The translations under genes were made by a program, and so were the position numbers. Shown here one piece after another: positions 8,455-15,870 of a stretch of DNA of 64,000 nt. Numbering within the stretch: the first letter of the stretch is position 1; each line of letters begins with the position of its first letter. Source of the DNA: CG2-30-58-95 sp964618215 (GTDB lineage Bacteria; Chloroflexota; Anaerolineae; Anaerolineales; Villigracilaceae); NCBI GenBank assembly GCA_964618215.1, contig CAZTZE010000010.1, forward strand, positions 31,572 to 95,571. The letters run 5' to 3'. The notes beneath the pieces are model-generated. The model was not told where the DNA came from and made no database searches. It worked only from the letters and a program-made list of their open reading frames with translations.

Positions 8455-9273
8455 CTACATATCGAAAAACATATCAACAAGGATTTTTACGTCTACACTA
8501 CTCTCGCTCATTCCCAGCCACGCCAAAAACTCGACATTCCCCTTCGGCCCCGTCAGCGGTGACTTAATCAGCCCGCGCACGCCGAAGCCTTCGTTCTGGG
8601 CGAAGGCCAGCACGTCCGCCAGTATCTGGCGGTGGATTTCCGGGTTACGAATAACCCCATCTCCCTTCGAGACATCCTTGCGCCCGGCTTCGAACTGGGG
8701 CTTGATGAGAGCGATGACGCCCCCCCCTTTGTCCCCCCCCTTTTTTTCCGAAAATGGGGGGGGCGAGGGGGGGGCCAACCACCCCTTCGCCACCGGCAGT
8801 AAAATTTTGAGCGAAATAAACGAGGCGTCAATCGTCACCAACTCGACCACCTCCGGCAATCTTTCCACGAACCGGGCGTTGGTCTCCTCCATGACGACCA
8901 CGCGCGGGTCGGTGCGTAACTTCCAATGCAGGAGTCCCTTGCCCACGTCAATGGCATAGACCTTCGCCGCGCCGCGCTGAAGCAGGCAATCTGTGAAGCC
9001 GCCGGTCGAGGCGCCCACGTCGGCGCAGACGCGGCCGCTCACCTGAATGCCAAAAGCCTCCAGCGCGGCGTCCAGCTTCTCGCCGCCGCGCGAGACGAAA
9101 CGCGGACCCGTTTCCAGGTCCAGGCGCGCATCGGGCGCGACTTGCGCGGAGGGCTTGAGTTCCACCTGCCCATCCACGCGCACCTGTCCGGCCATGATCA
9201 AGGCCTGGGCTTTGGCGCGCGATTCGGCCAGTCCGCGTTCCACCAGCAAAACATCGAGGCGCGTCTTTACCAT
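8455..9273 (-). CDS. tlyA: TlyA-family rRNA 2'-O-methyltransferase, with altered C-terminus and in-frame repeat
   Basis: An N-terminal S4 RNA-binding domain (RLDVLLVERGLAESRAKAQ) is followed by a FtsJ-like methyltransferase domain with VCADVGASTGGFTDCLLQ, the SAM-binding motif, and VTIDASFISL. The family methylates 16S and 23S rRNA cytidines. Two oddities: a C/G-rich palindrome (8717-8778) inserts Pro/Gly/Lys-rich residues between WLAP and VIALIKPQFE, and the last about 15 residues (VDVKILVDMFFDM) are AT-rich and unlike the family tail, which survives separately at 7596-7710. Start at 9273 is favoured over 9294 because TACAAT sits seven bases upstream, a leaderless layout. Confidence 0.9.
   Translation of the reverse strand: MVKTRLDVLLVERGLAESRAKAQALIMAGQVRVDGQVELKPSAQVAPDARLDLETGPRFVSRGGEKLDAALEAFGIQVSGRVCADVGASTGGFTDCLLQRGAAKVYAIDVGKGLLHWKLRTDPRVVVMEETNARFVERLPEVVELVTIDASFISLKILLPVAKGWLAPPSPPPFSEKKGGDKGGGVIALIKPQFEAGRKDVSKGDGVIRNPEIHRQILADVLAFAQNEGFGVRGLIKSPLTGPKGNVEFLAWLGMSESSVDVKILVDMFFDM
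8717..8778. repeat. C/G-rich palindromic element inside tlyA
   Basis: Runs of C, then T, a short spacer and runs of G, forming a hairpin of roughly 60 bases that preserves the reading frame. Family members with better preserved arms lie at 41625-41684 (in elp3) and 48139-48199 (intergenic). Confidence 0.7.
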
Positions 9274-9280
9274 ACCCCTT

Positions 9281-9286
9281 ATTGTA
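9281..9286 (-). promoter_or_regulatory. -10 box of tlyA (leaderless)
   Basis: TACAAT on the minus strand, seven bases before the ATG at 9273, leaving no room for a ribosome-binding site. Confidence 0.5.
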
Positions 9287-9342
9287 ACTCGCAAAGCCTA
9301 ACTCGCAACTGCCATCCGCTATCCGCCATTCTTATCTCAAGG

Positions 9343-9348
9343 TAAAAT
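9343..9348 (+). promoter_or_regulatory. -10 box of the ubiA-like gene (leaderless)
   Basis: TAAAAT six bases before the ATG at 9355; no Shine-Dalgarno sequence is present between them. Confidence 0.5.
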
Positions 9349-9354
9349 ACAACC

Positions 9355-10224
9355 ATGCTCCGCCTTCTCCTCCAAACCATGCGCCCGCGCCAGTGGACGA
9401 AGAATATTTTCATCTTCGGCGCGCTCGTTTTCGACCAGCAGTTATTTCGTCCCGGCGCGGCGCTGGGGACGGCTGCCGGTTTTGCCCTCTTTTGCCTGAT
9501 TTCCAGTGCGGTCTATATTTTCAATGATTTAGCCGACCTGGAAGCCGACCGCCAGCATCCGCAGAAAAAACAGCGCCCCTTGCCATCCGGGAAATTGCCC
9601 ACCCGCGCGGCCTGGGCTGCCGGCAGTCTTCTTCTGCTCATCACGCTCCCAATTTCCTATCTGCTCGCGCCCGCCTTCGCCGCTGTCGTCCTGGCCTACT
9701 TCCTGATGATGCTGGCCTATTCCAAATGGCTCAAGCATATCCCCATCCTGGACGTGCTGGTCATTGCCGCGGGCTTCGTCCTGCGTGTCCACGCCGGTGT
9801 GACGCTCATCACTGTCGAACGCTTCTCGCCGTGGATGTACGTTGTCATGACCCTGCTGGCGCTTTACCTTGGTTTCGGCAAACGCCGCGCCGAACTGGCC
9901 CTGTTGGACTCAGGCGCCAATGCTCACCGGAAGGTACTCGATGGCTACACCATTGCGCTGCTCGACCAGTTCATCACCATCGTCTCAGGCACGACAATCG
10001 TAGCCTATTCGCTCTACACTTTCTTCCGCCCCGACGCGCCCGGCGACCACACCCTGATGCTGACCATCCCGTTCGTGGTCTATGCCATCTTCCGTTACCT
10101 TTACCTCATCCAGGTCAAACACGCCGGCGGCGCGCCGGAAGACATCCTGCTCTCCGACCGCCCGATGCAAATCGCGATCCTGTTATGGGGACTGACCGTG
10201 CTGGCCGTGTTCTATTTATCGTAG
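9355..10224 (+). CDS. UbiA-family prenyltransferase, decaprenyl-phosphate phosphoribosyltransferase-like
   Basis: A 289-residue membrane enzyme with about eight helices. The first Asp-rich motif reads NDLADLEADRQHPQKKQRP and the start MRPRQWTKNIFIFGAL matches the subgroup that transfers phosphoribose from PRPP to a polyprenyl phosphate. The second motif region contains YLGFGKRRAEL. In actinobacteria this makes the arabinose donor of the wall; here it may supply a pentose lipid carrier. Its stop codon is part of a dispersed palindrome and the mevalonate kinase gene starts 23 bases later, which would link polyprenyl use with isoprenoid synthesis. Confidence 0.85.
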   Translation: MLRLLLQTMRPRQWTKNIFIFGALVFDQQLFRPGAALGTAAGFALFCLISSAVYIFNDLADLEADRQHPQKKQRPLPSGKLPTRAAWAAGSLLLLITLPISYLLAPAFAAVVLAYFLMMLAYSKWLKHIPILDVLVIAAGFVLRVHAGVTLITVERFSPWMYVVMTLLALYLGFGKRRAELALLDSGANAHRKVLDGYTIALLDQFITIVSGTTIVAYSLYTFFRPDAPGDHTLMLTIPFVVYAIFRYLYLIQVKHAGGAPEDILLSDRPMQIAILLWGLTVLAVFYLS

Positions 10225-10247
10225 GACAAATTGCCAATTTGTCCCAC
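10221..10247. repeat. GGACAAATTGCCAATTTGTCC palindrome in parts: GGACAAATTG / CAATTTGTCC, copy 1
   Basis: A 27-base palindrome that contains the stop codon of the ubiA-like gene and ends directly before the mevalonate kinase ATG. Other copies lie at 13474-13500 (inside a GH4 gene) and 32943-32969 (intergenic). Confidence 0.75.
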
Positions 10248-11180
10248 ATGATGACCACCTCCTCCGCTCCCGGTAAAATCATCCTCTTTGGCGAACACGC
10301 CGTTGTCTACGGCCGCCCCGCGCTGGCTGTGCCGGTGGCCCAAGTGCAGGCAACGGCGACAGTCAGCGCGACCTCTCGCACCGGGCTCTGGATCGAAGCC
10401 CCGGACGTTGGCCTCTCCTCCGAACTCTCCCGCCTCTCCCCGGACCATCCGCTGGTTGCCGTTATTCAGAGCGTTCTCTCCGCCCTGGGCATTTCCTCCC
10501 CTCCCCCGCTGACGGTTCATGTCACCTCCACCATCCCCGTTGCCTCCGGACTCGGCTCTGGCGCGGCGGTCTCCATTGCCATCATTCGTGCTTTATCGGC
10601 TTTCTTCGGTCATCCATTGCCCGATGAACGTGTTTCCGCCCTGACCTACGAAGTCGAAAAACTGCATCACGGCACCCCCTCAGGCATAGATAACACGGTC
10701 ATCACTTACGCCAAACCGGTCTATTTCATCAAGAACCAGCCAATCGAGATATTTCAAGTTGCAAAGCCATTCACCATCCTCATCGGCGACACTGGCAGAG
10801 CCAGCCCGACCAGGGCCGTGGTTGGGGATGTCCGCAAACTGTGGGAAGCCGAGCCTGTCCGTTTCGAGAAAATATTCGATTCTGTCGCGGGAATCGCTCG
10901 AAAAGCCAGAAAAGCGATTGAAAGTGGTGAAACACATTTGCTTGGCGCGTTGATGAATGAGAATCATACCCTGCTCCAGCAAATGACCGTCTCCTCCCCC
11001 GAACTGGAGCATCTCGTCGAGGCGGCCCGCGCCGCGGGTGCGGACGGCGCCAAACTCTCCGGCGGCGGGCGCGGCGGCAACATGATTGCGCTGGTCAGGC
11101 CGGAAAACGCAAAAGAAATATCCGCCGCGCTGCTCAAATCGGGCGCACGGCGGACGATTATCACGACAGTTACAGGTTGA
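10248..11180 (+). CDS. mvk: Mevalonate kinase (GHMP kinase)
   Basis: Phosphorylates mevalonate with ATP in the mevalonate route to isoprenoids, cytoplasmic. The 310 residues show SAPGKIILFGEHAVVYGRPA at the start, the GHMP ATP motif PVASGLGSGAAVSIA near residue 93, and GADGAKLSGGGRGGNMIAL near the C-terminus. The chosen start is the first of two adjacent ATG codons after the palindrome; no clear ribosome-binding site is seen, so coupling with the upstream gene is possible. Mevalonate pathway genes occur in Chloroflexota, which supports the taxonomic guess. Confidence 0.92.
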   Translation: MMTTSSAPGKIILFGEHAVVYGRPALAVPVAQVQATATVSATSRTGLWIEAPDVGLSSELSRLSPDHPLVAVIQSVLSALGISSPPPLTVHVTSTIPVASGLGSGAAVSIAIIRALSAFFGHPLPDERVSALTYEVEKLHHGTPSGIDNTVITYAKPVYFIKNQPIEIFQVAKPFTILIGDTGRASPTRAVVGDVRKLWEAEPVRFEKIFDSVAGIARKARKAIESGETHLLGALMNENHTLLQQMTVSSPELEHLVEAARAAGADGAKLSGGGRGGNMIALVRPENAKEISAALLKSGARRTIITTVTG

Positions 11181-11192
11181 CCGAGTAGGCCT

Positions 11193-11230
11193 TTGGCAGG
11201 TTGGAACGTTCAAACTTTCCAACCTGCCAA
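11193..11230. terminator. Hairpin between convergent genes
   Basis: Perfect 14-bp inverted repeat (TTGGCAGGTTGGAA and complement) with a ten-base loop between the convergent mevalonate kinase and fumarylacetoacetase-like genes. No U-run follows, so it may be a Rho-independent-like barrier or another dispersed repeat. Confidence 0.5.
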
Positions 11231-11237
11231 CGCAAGG

Positions 11238-11999
11238 TCATGCTCCTGCCACTGGATTACTCAACTTTCCCAATCCCTCGATTTCCACTTCCACCACATC
11301 CCCCGGCTTGAGCGGCCCGACCCCGGCCGGCGTGCCGGTAAATAACAAATCGCCTGGTTCGAGTGTCATCACCGAGGAAATGAAGGCGATGAGTTTATTG
11401 ACGTTGAAAACCATATCCCGCGTGGAGGCCATCTGGCGCGGCTGGCCGCTGACCTTGCAGGTGACGAGCGCGTCCGAGGCATCGAACCCGGTGTCAATCC
11501 ACGGGCCGAAAGGACAAAAGGTGTCGAAGCCTTTGGCGCGCGTCCACTGGCCGTCGGTCTGCTGCAGGTCGCGGGCGGTGACATCATTTCCGACGGTGTA
11601 GCCGAAAATATAATCCTGTGCTTCTTCGGCGGTGACATTGCGCCCGCGCCGGCCGATGACAACCACCAGTTCGGCCTCGTGCTCGATTTGCTGGGATTGC
11701 GGCGGCAAAATGATGGCATCGCCTGGATTGATAATCGCCGAGGGTGGCTTCATGAATATCAATGGCATCTTGGGCACTTCGGCGCCATGTTCCTGGGCGT
11801 GGGCGACGTAATTGCGTCCGATGCACAGGATTTTGGATGGCTGTGCGGGCGCGAGCAGTCTTGCCGCGGCCAGCGGCGTCTCGGCTTCGAGGCGGCGATA
11901 TTCGCCGTAGATATCGCCCTCGATCGCGCCGATTGTGTCTTCCAAAATCCAGCCGTAGCGCGGGGATTCGTTCTTGAGTTGGTAGCGGACAATGCGCAT
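11238..11999 (-). CDS. Fumarylacetoacetate hydrolase family protein
   Basis: A 253-residue metal-dependent C-C hydrolase, isomerase or decarboxylase of the FAH superfamily. Visible motifs are KILCIGRNYVAHAQEHG near residue 56, IEHEAELVVVIGRRGRNV with the metal-binding Glu residues, and TPAGVGPLKPGDVVEVEIEGLG near the C-terminus. Members cleave acylpyruvates, oxaloacetate or aromatic meta-cleavage products; the substrate here cannot be set. A GGAGAG ribosome-binding site lies four bases before the ATG. It stands alone between mevalonate kinase and the tRNA. Confidence 0.88.
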   Translation of the reverse strand: MRIVRYQLKNESPRYGWILEDTIGAIEGDIYGEYRRLEAETPLAAARLLAPAQPSKILCIGRNYVAHAQEHGAEVPKMPLIFMKPPSAIINPGDAIILPPQSQQIEHEAELVVVIGRRGRNVTAEEAQDYIFGYTVGNDVTARDLQQTDGQWTRAKGFDTFCPFGPWIDTGFDASDALVTCKVSGQPRQMASTRDMVFNVNKLIAFISSVMTLEPGDLLFTGTPAGVGPLKPGDVVEVEIEGLGKLSNPVAGA

Positions 12000-12053
12000 G
12001 TATCTCTCCGGTTAAAGGTTGTAAATTAGACTTTATTGGGAATAAGAGAACGC

Positions 12054-12161
12054 TGCATCGAATTTCACGAATTGACCGAAAATTTTTAGCCTGCACTGCC
12101 TGCACCTGACGCAGGCACAGGTGGCAGCAGGCCAGGGAGAAATTCGCGAAAATTCGATGCA
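12054..12161. repeat. 108-bp palindromic element (TGCATCGAATTT ends)
   Basis: Imperfect terminal inverted repeats of about 20 bases (TGCATCGAATTTCACGAATT and its near complement) enclose a second, GC-rich inner hairpin (GCCTGC/GCAGGC words). It has no coding capacity and looks like a miniature non-autonomous element or structured RNA. It makes up much of the 275-base gap before tRNA-Val. Confidence 0.6.
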
Positions 12162-12236
12162 AAAACAGAAGGGCCGCTTATTTCCAATTAATGTCTATCA
12201 GGATGAAGGTCGCCAGTGCAAGTTTAACCTGCAACC

Positions 12237-12265
12237 TTCCAACATGCAACCTTAAACGGTATAAT
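12237..12265 (+). promoter_or_regulatory. Promoter of tRNA-Val
   Basis: TATAAT at 12260-12265, ten bases before the tRNA, with a weak TTCCAA -35-like hexamer 17 bases upstream. Confidence 0.5.
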
Positions 12266-12275
12266 TTGGGCGCAC

Positions 12276-12349
<74 letters not shown>

Positions 12350-12375
12350 CAGAATAGTCCGGATCAGGAGTCCCC

Positions 12376-13770
12376 ATGCCCATCCCAACCAAGATCGTCG
12401 TCATCGGCGCGGGCAGCGCCTCGTTTGGCGAAAACACCCTCTCTGCCCTGATGCGCAGCCAGAAACTGCGCGGCAGCCAACTGGCCCTGGTTGACCGCAA
12501 CGCCGCATCGCTCGATATCGTCGGGCGGCTGGCGCAGCGCCTGAACCGCGAGTGGGACGCGCAAATGATCATCACAACCCACGCCCATCATCGCCAGGCT
12601 CTCGAAGGCGCCGCGTTCGTCGTCTCGGCCATCGAGGTCGGGGCACGCGAGGGACTATGGCGCAAGGATTTCGAAATCCCGCTCAAATATGGTGTCCGCC
12701 AGCCATACGCCGAGAACGGCGGCCCGGGCGGTTTCGCCCACGCGGCGCGCAATATCGGCCCGGTGATGGAGATCGTCCACGATATGGAACGAGCCTGCCC
12801 GCAGGCCTGGTTCATCAACTTCACCAACCCGATGATCCGCATCTGCGAGGCGGTCAACCGCCACAGCAGGATCAAGGCCGTCGGCCTGTGCCACCAGATT
12901 TTCGCCGGTTACGTGATGGTCGGCGTGGCGCTGGCGAAAGACCTGGGCATCGCTGTCCCCGCCGAACTGACCGGCATGGAGGCCGCCGTCAGTCAATTCG
13001 CCGCGCATGACCAGGTGCGGCAGCAAATCGTCCCGCGCGTGGACATCCGCGCCGCCGGGCTGAACCACTTCTCGTGGCTGCTCTCCATCCGCGACCGGCA
13101 GACCGGCGAGGACCTCTATCCGCTCTTCCGGCAGCGCTTCTTCGAGCTGGAGCCCAAGTTTGAGCCGCTCACCCGTCGCGTCTTCGAGACCTTTGACCTG
13201 TTCCCCATCCCAGGCGATACGCATCTCTGCGAATATCTGCCCTGGCTCTCCGACCCGCTCACCAGGCCGTGGGAAAAGTACGATATAAAACTTTACGACT
13301 GGGATTTGATGGCCTCGGTGCGCGAGTACGAGCTCGACCGGCTGAACAAGATGGCGGATGGCGAGATGACCATCGAAGGCCTGCTCGAGACCGATTCCGA
13401 GGGCGCGCTGGAGATGATCGAAAATGTCGCCGCGGCTGGCAATCACTACCATCTGGCGGCGAATTTGCCCAATGTGGGACAAATTGCCAATTTGCCCTAC
13501 GGCTGCACGGTGGAAACCCCGGTGATGGTGGACGGCGAGGGTATCCACCCCGTTCACGTCGGCGTTTTGCCGGAGGCAGTGGCAGAACTATGCCGCCGCG
13601 AAATCAGCGTGACGCAATTATGCGTGGACGCGGCAGTCGCAGGCGACCGTCAGAAAGCGCTGCAATGTCTGCTGCTCGACCCGGTCATCACGGACATCGA
13701 AGTGGCAAAGCAAATCCTGGACGATTACCTGACCAGCTTCCGTGAATATCTGCCGCAGTTTTGGAAATAA
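12376..13770 (+). CDS. Glycoside hydrolase family 4 enzyme
   Basis: NAD- and metal-dependent glycosidase of 464 residues, cytoplasmic. The Rossmann start KIVVIGAGSASFGENTL, the block ENGGPGGFAHAARNIGP, FINFTNPMIRI and GLCHQ with the metal-binding Cys/His identify GH4 (alpha-galactosidase, alpha-glucosidase or galacturonase branch). The family motif NxPNxGxIxNLP reads PNVGQIANLPYG and its DNA is a 26/27 match to a dispersed palindrome. A CAGGAG ribosome-binding site precedes the ATG. It is six bases from a ChbG-like deacetylase gene, as in enterobacterial chitobiose operons. Confidence 0.9.
   Translation: MPIPTKIVVIGAGSASFGENTLSALMRSQKLRGSQLALVDRNAASLDIVGRLAQRLNREWDAQMIITTHAHHRQALEGAAFVVSAIEVGAREGLWRKDFEIPLKYGVRQPYAENGGPGGFAHAARNIGPVMEIVHDMERACPQAWFINFTNPMIRICEAVNRHSRIKAVGLCHQIFAGYVMVGVALAKDLGIAVPAELTGMEAAVSQFAAHDQVRQQIVPRVDIRAAGLNHFSWLLSIRDRQTGEDLYPLFRQRFFELEPKFEPLTRRVFETFDLFPIPGDTHLCEYLPWLSDPLTRPWEKYDIKLYDWDLMASVREYELDRLNKMADGEMTIEGLLETDSEGALEMIENVAAAGNHYHLAANLPNVGQIANLPYGCTVETPVMVDGEGIHPVHVGVLPEAVAELCRREISVTQLCVDAAVAGDRQKALQCLLLDPVITDIEVAKQILDDYLTSFREYLPQFWK
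13474..13500. repeat. GGACAAATTG/CAATTTGTCC palindrome, copy 2, inside the GH4 gene
   Basis: Differs from the reverse complement of the copy at 32943-32969 at one base of 27, yet lies in frame in a conserved GH4 motif (VGQIANLPY). Confidence 0.75.
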
Positions 13771-13776
13771 TAACCC

Positions 13777-14667
13777 ATGCACCCCAACCCCATCCTCAAG
13801 AAACTCGGTTTCTCCAATACCGACCGCCTGGTCATCATCCACAGCGACGACATCGGCATGTGCCAGGCCTCGGTACAGGCATACGCCGACCTATGGGATT
13901 TTGGGACGATCTCCTCCGGCGCAGTCATGGTTCCCTGCCCCTGGTTCCCGGCTGCGGCAGAACTCTGCCGCGCACGCCCGGAGACAGATATGGGTGTACA
14001 CCTGACCTTGACCAGCGAGTGGCAGTTCTATCGCTGGGGGCCTGTCTCGACACGTGACGCAGACTCCGGCCTGTTGGATGCAGAAGGCTATTTTCCGCGC
14101 GCGGATGCCGAAGTCCAGGAAAGCGCCAACCCCGACCGGGCTGCGTTCGAGCTTGAAGCCCAGGTCCGGCGCGCCCTGGATTTCGGGATTGACGTCTCAC
14201 ATATTGATACCCACATGGCGGCGATCGCGCATCCGAAGTTCATCCCGGCCTATATCCAGCTTATGCACAAATTCCGTCTCCCGCCCTTGATTCCTCGCCT
14301 GGATGCGGCCGGCTTCGAAAAGTTGGATTTCGACAGCGAAACCGCTGCGTTTCTCGCCAGCATGATCGGTCAACTGGAGGAACAGGGTTTACCGCTCGTG
14401 GACAACGCGACCGGCCTGCCACTCGACCAACCCGACGGGCAGCTTGCACTTGCAAAGAAGATGCTGGCAGAACTGCCCGCCGGCCTGACGCATTTCATCG
14501 TCCATCCCTCGATTGACACGCCGGAGCTGCGCGCCATCACACCGGATTGGCCGAGCCGCGTGGCGAATTACCGGACGTTCATGAGCCAGGAGATCAAGGA
14601 CTTCATGAAGAATGCCGGTATCCATGTCATTGGTTACAAGAGTTTGCGCGCTCTGATGAGAAATTGA
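13777..14667 (+). CDS. ChbG/HpnK (YdjC) family carbohydrate deacetylase
   Basis: A 296-residue metal-dependent deacetylase. VIIHSDDIGMCQASVQAY near residue 18 carries the Asp-Asp catalytic/metal motif, HIDTHMAAIAHPKF near residue 142 supplies metal-binding histidines, and LTHFIVHPSIDTPELR contributes the last His. The family removes N-acetyl groups from chito-oligosaccharides or from hopanoid and other amino sugars. Tight spacing with the GH4 gene suggests both process an acetylated disaccharide, the deacetylase acting before the glycosidase; this pairing is inference from the chb analogy. Confidence 0.85.
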   Translation: MHPNPILKKLGFSNTDRLVIIHSDDIGMCQASVQAYADLWDFGTISSGAVMVPCPWFPAAAELCRARPETDMGVHLTLTSEWQFYRWGPVSTRDADSGLLDAEGYFPRADAEVQESANPDRAAFELEAQVRRALDFGIDVSHIDTHMAAIAHPKFIPAYIQLMHKFRLPPLIPRLDAAGFEKLDFDSETAAFLASMIGQLEEQGLPLVDNATGLPLDQPDGQLALAKKMLAELPAGLTHFIVHPSIDTPELRAITPDWPSRVANYRTFMSQEIKDFMKNAGIHVIGYKSLRALMRN

Positions 14668-14707
14668 TGGCTGATTGGGAATCTCCGTGGTGGCTACCCA
14701 AATGTAG

Positions 14708-14725
14708 GGCGAGATTAATCTCGCC
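14708..14725. terminator. Palindromic hairpin between convergent genes
   Basis: Perfect 18-base palindrome GGCGAGATTAATCTCGCC, between the convergent deacetylase and GNAT-like genes. It could stop both transcripts or be another dispersed repeat. Confidence 0.45.
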
Positions 14726-14733
14726 TTACCGCT

Positions 14734-15753
14734 CTATCTCACCACCTTCGCCCTGACCACGAACCTCTTCACCCCCCCAAAGCGAACTTTATAATCCTCG
14801 TCGCCGCGCATGAAATCAAATTCAGCGCGCTTATTTTCGTTGGCCCATTGTAACAAATGTCCCAACAGTACCCAGCCGGGGGAGAGATCGAGATACTTGT
14901 AGTCAATCCCCGAGTTGTAGACCCAGATGCGGTTGTTGTAATCGAAGTTCAAGTAACCGGCAGCTTTCTCGCCGTTTACGGTCAGGAAGGCCAGTTGCAG
15001 CCAGCCGGCGCGGAAGGCGGCGTGGACACCGGCGCGCATTTGTGCGCGCATGGCCTCGGTCAGGAAGGCGGCTTTGGCCGGGTCGTTGGCCATCAGCGCC
15101 AGGAAACCGTCAATCTCGGCATCCATGCTGGATTCGTCCTCGACGATGTACCAGCGCACCGGCAGGCCATTATCGTAGATGCGGCGCATTTTGCGGCGGA
15201 TCTCGTGACGTTGTTTCTTGTCAATGCCGCCCAGGTAAACCTCAAAATTGCCGGGCAGGGGGATAGACAGCGCCGGGCGGAAATTCTCCTGCGTGAAGGT
15301 CCAGCCGCGCTGCGCGCTTTCGGCTTTCAGCAGGGGCAACGTGGGAGAGGCTTCGGGGAGGTTATACCAGTCGAGGGCGCGCCAGGACAGGCTCCCGGCG
15401 CGAACGAGAAAATCCAGCAGGCCGCGGATGAATCCGGGTAGATCCGCAGGGCGGGCAATCAGGTCCAGGTAATCTGAAATTTCGCGGCTACCCAAGAGCA
15501 TGAGAGCCGGCTGGCCGTCGCGATCATCGGTCAGGAAGAGCGGCGCGAGGCCGCCCAACCGTCCGTTCTCAGAAGCGGCGACGACCGCCAGTTCGCCGTG
15601 CGGCCACTCGCCGCCGCCCAGCGTTTGCCACCAGGCGCGCAGGTATTCGTGGCGCAGGAAGGGGACGTTGGTGACGCTTTCGGCCAGTAAATCATTCCAC
15701 CCGGCGGCTAAAGCGTCGAAAGCAGAGGGGGTTTGGATGAGGGTATAGTTCAT
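14734..15753 (-). CDS. FemAB/CelD-like GNAT acyltransferase
   Basis: A 339-residue protein with the layout of the BioF2-like/CelD acetyltransferase group. The N-terminal half contains WNDLLAESVTNVPFLRHEYLRAWWQTLG and SREISDYLDLI; the C-terminal half contains KKQRHEIRRKMRR and the GNAT-type AGYLNFDYNNRIWVYNSGID then SPGWVLLGHLLQWAN. Members attach acyl or aminoacyl groups in polysaccharide or peptidoglycan synthesis. No neighbour fixes the substrate; it is transcribed away from the PP2C-like gene with a short hairpin between. Confidence 0.8.
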   Translation of the reverse strand: MNYTLIQTPSAFDALAAGWNDLLAESVTNVPFLRHEYLRAWWQTLGGGEWPHGELAVVAASENGRLGGLAPLFLTDDRDGQPALMLLGSREISDYLDLIARPADLPGFIRGLLDFLVRAGSLSWRALDWYNLPEASPTLPLLKAESAQRGWTFTQENFRPALSIPLPGNFEVYLGGIDKKQRHEIRRKMRRIYDNGLPVRWYIVEDESSMDAEIDGFLALMANDPAKAAFLTEAMRAQMRAGVHAAFRAGWLQLAFLTVNGEKAAGYLNFDYNNRIWVYNSGIDYKYLDLSPGWVLLGHLLQWANENKRAEFDFMRGDEDYKVRFGGVKRFVVRAKVVR

Positions 15754-15778
15754 AAATTGTCAGGTTGATTATGCAAAA

Positions 15779-15796
15779 GGCGGACTGAAGTCCGCA
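15779..15796. repeat. Short hairpin GCGGACTGAAGTCCGC
   Basis: Inverted repeat with seven-base arms in the divergent gap between the GNAT-like gene and the PP2C-like gene. It may be an operator or a dispersed repeat. Confidence 0.4.
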
Positions 15797-15834
15797 GTCC
15801 TGAGGGTGAAGTCATGAGCATTCTCGGTTGGGGG

Positions 15835-15864
15835 TTGTTTTGAATGTCCATTTTACCGTATAAT
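15835..15864 (+). promoter_or_regulatory. Promoter of the PP2C-like gene (leaderless)
   Basis: TTGTTT at 15835-15840, an 18-base spacer and a perfect TATAAT at 15859-15864, six bases before a GTG codon. This argues that translation starts at the GTG at 15871 rather than the ATG at 15844, which lies upstream of the -10 box. Confidence 0.6.
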
Positions 15865-15870
15865 GGATAC

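Noticed and set aside
8717..8778. Assembly error in tlyA at the homopolymer tracts
   Set aside because: The frame stays open across the tract and related elements exist at two other sites, so a real repeat is more likely; read-level checking would still help.
9726..10247. N-terminal extension of mevalonate kinase by about 170 codons
   Set aside because: The extension overlaps the ubiA-like gene in another frame; GHMP kinases begin at the SAPGKIILFGEH block.
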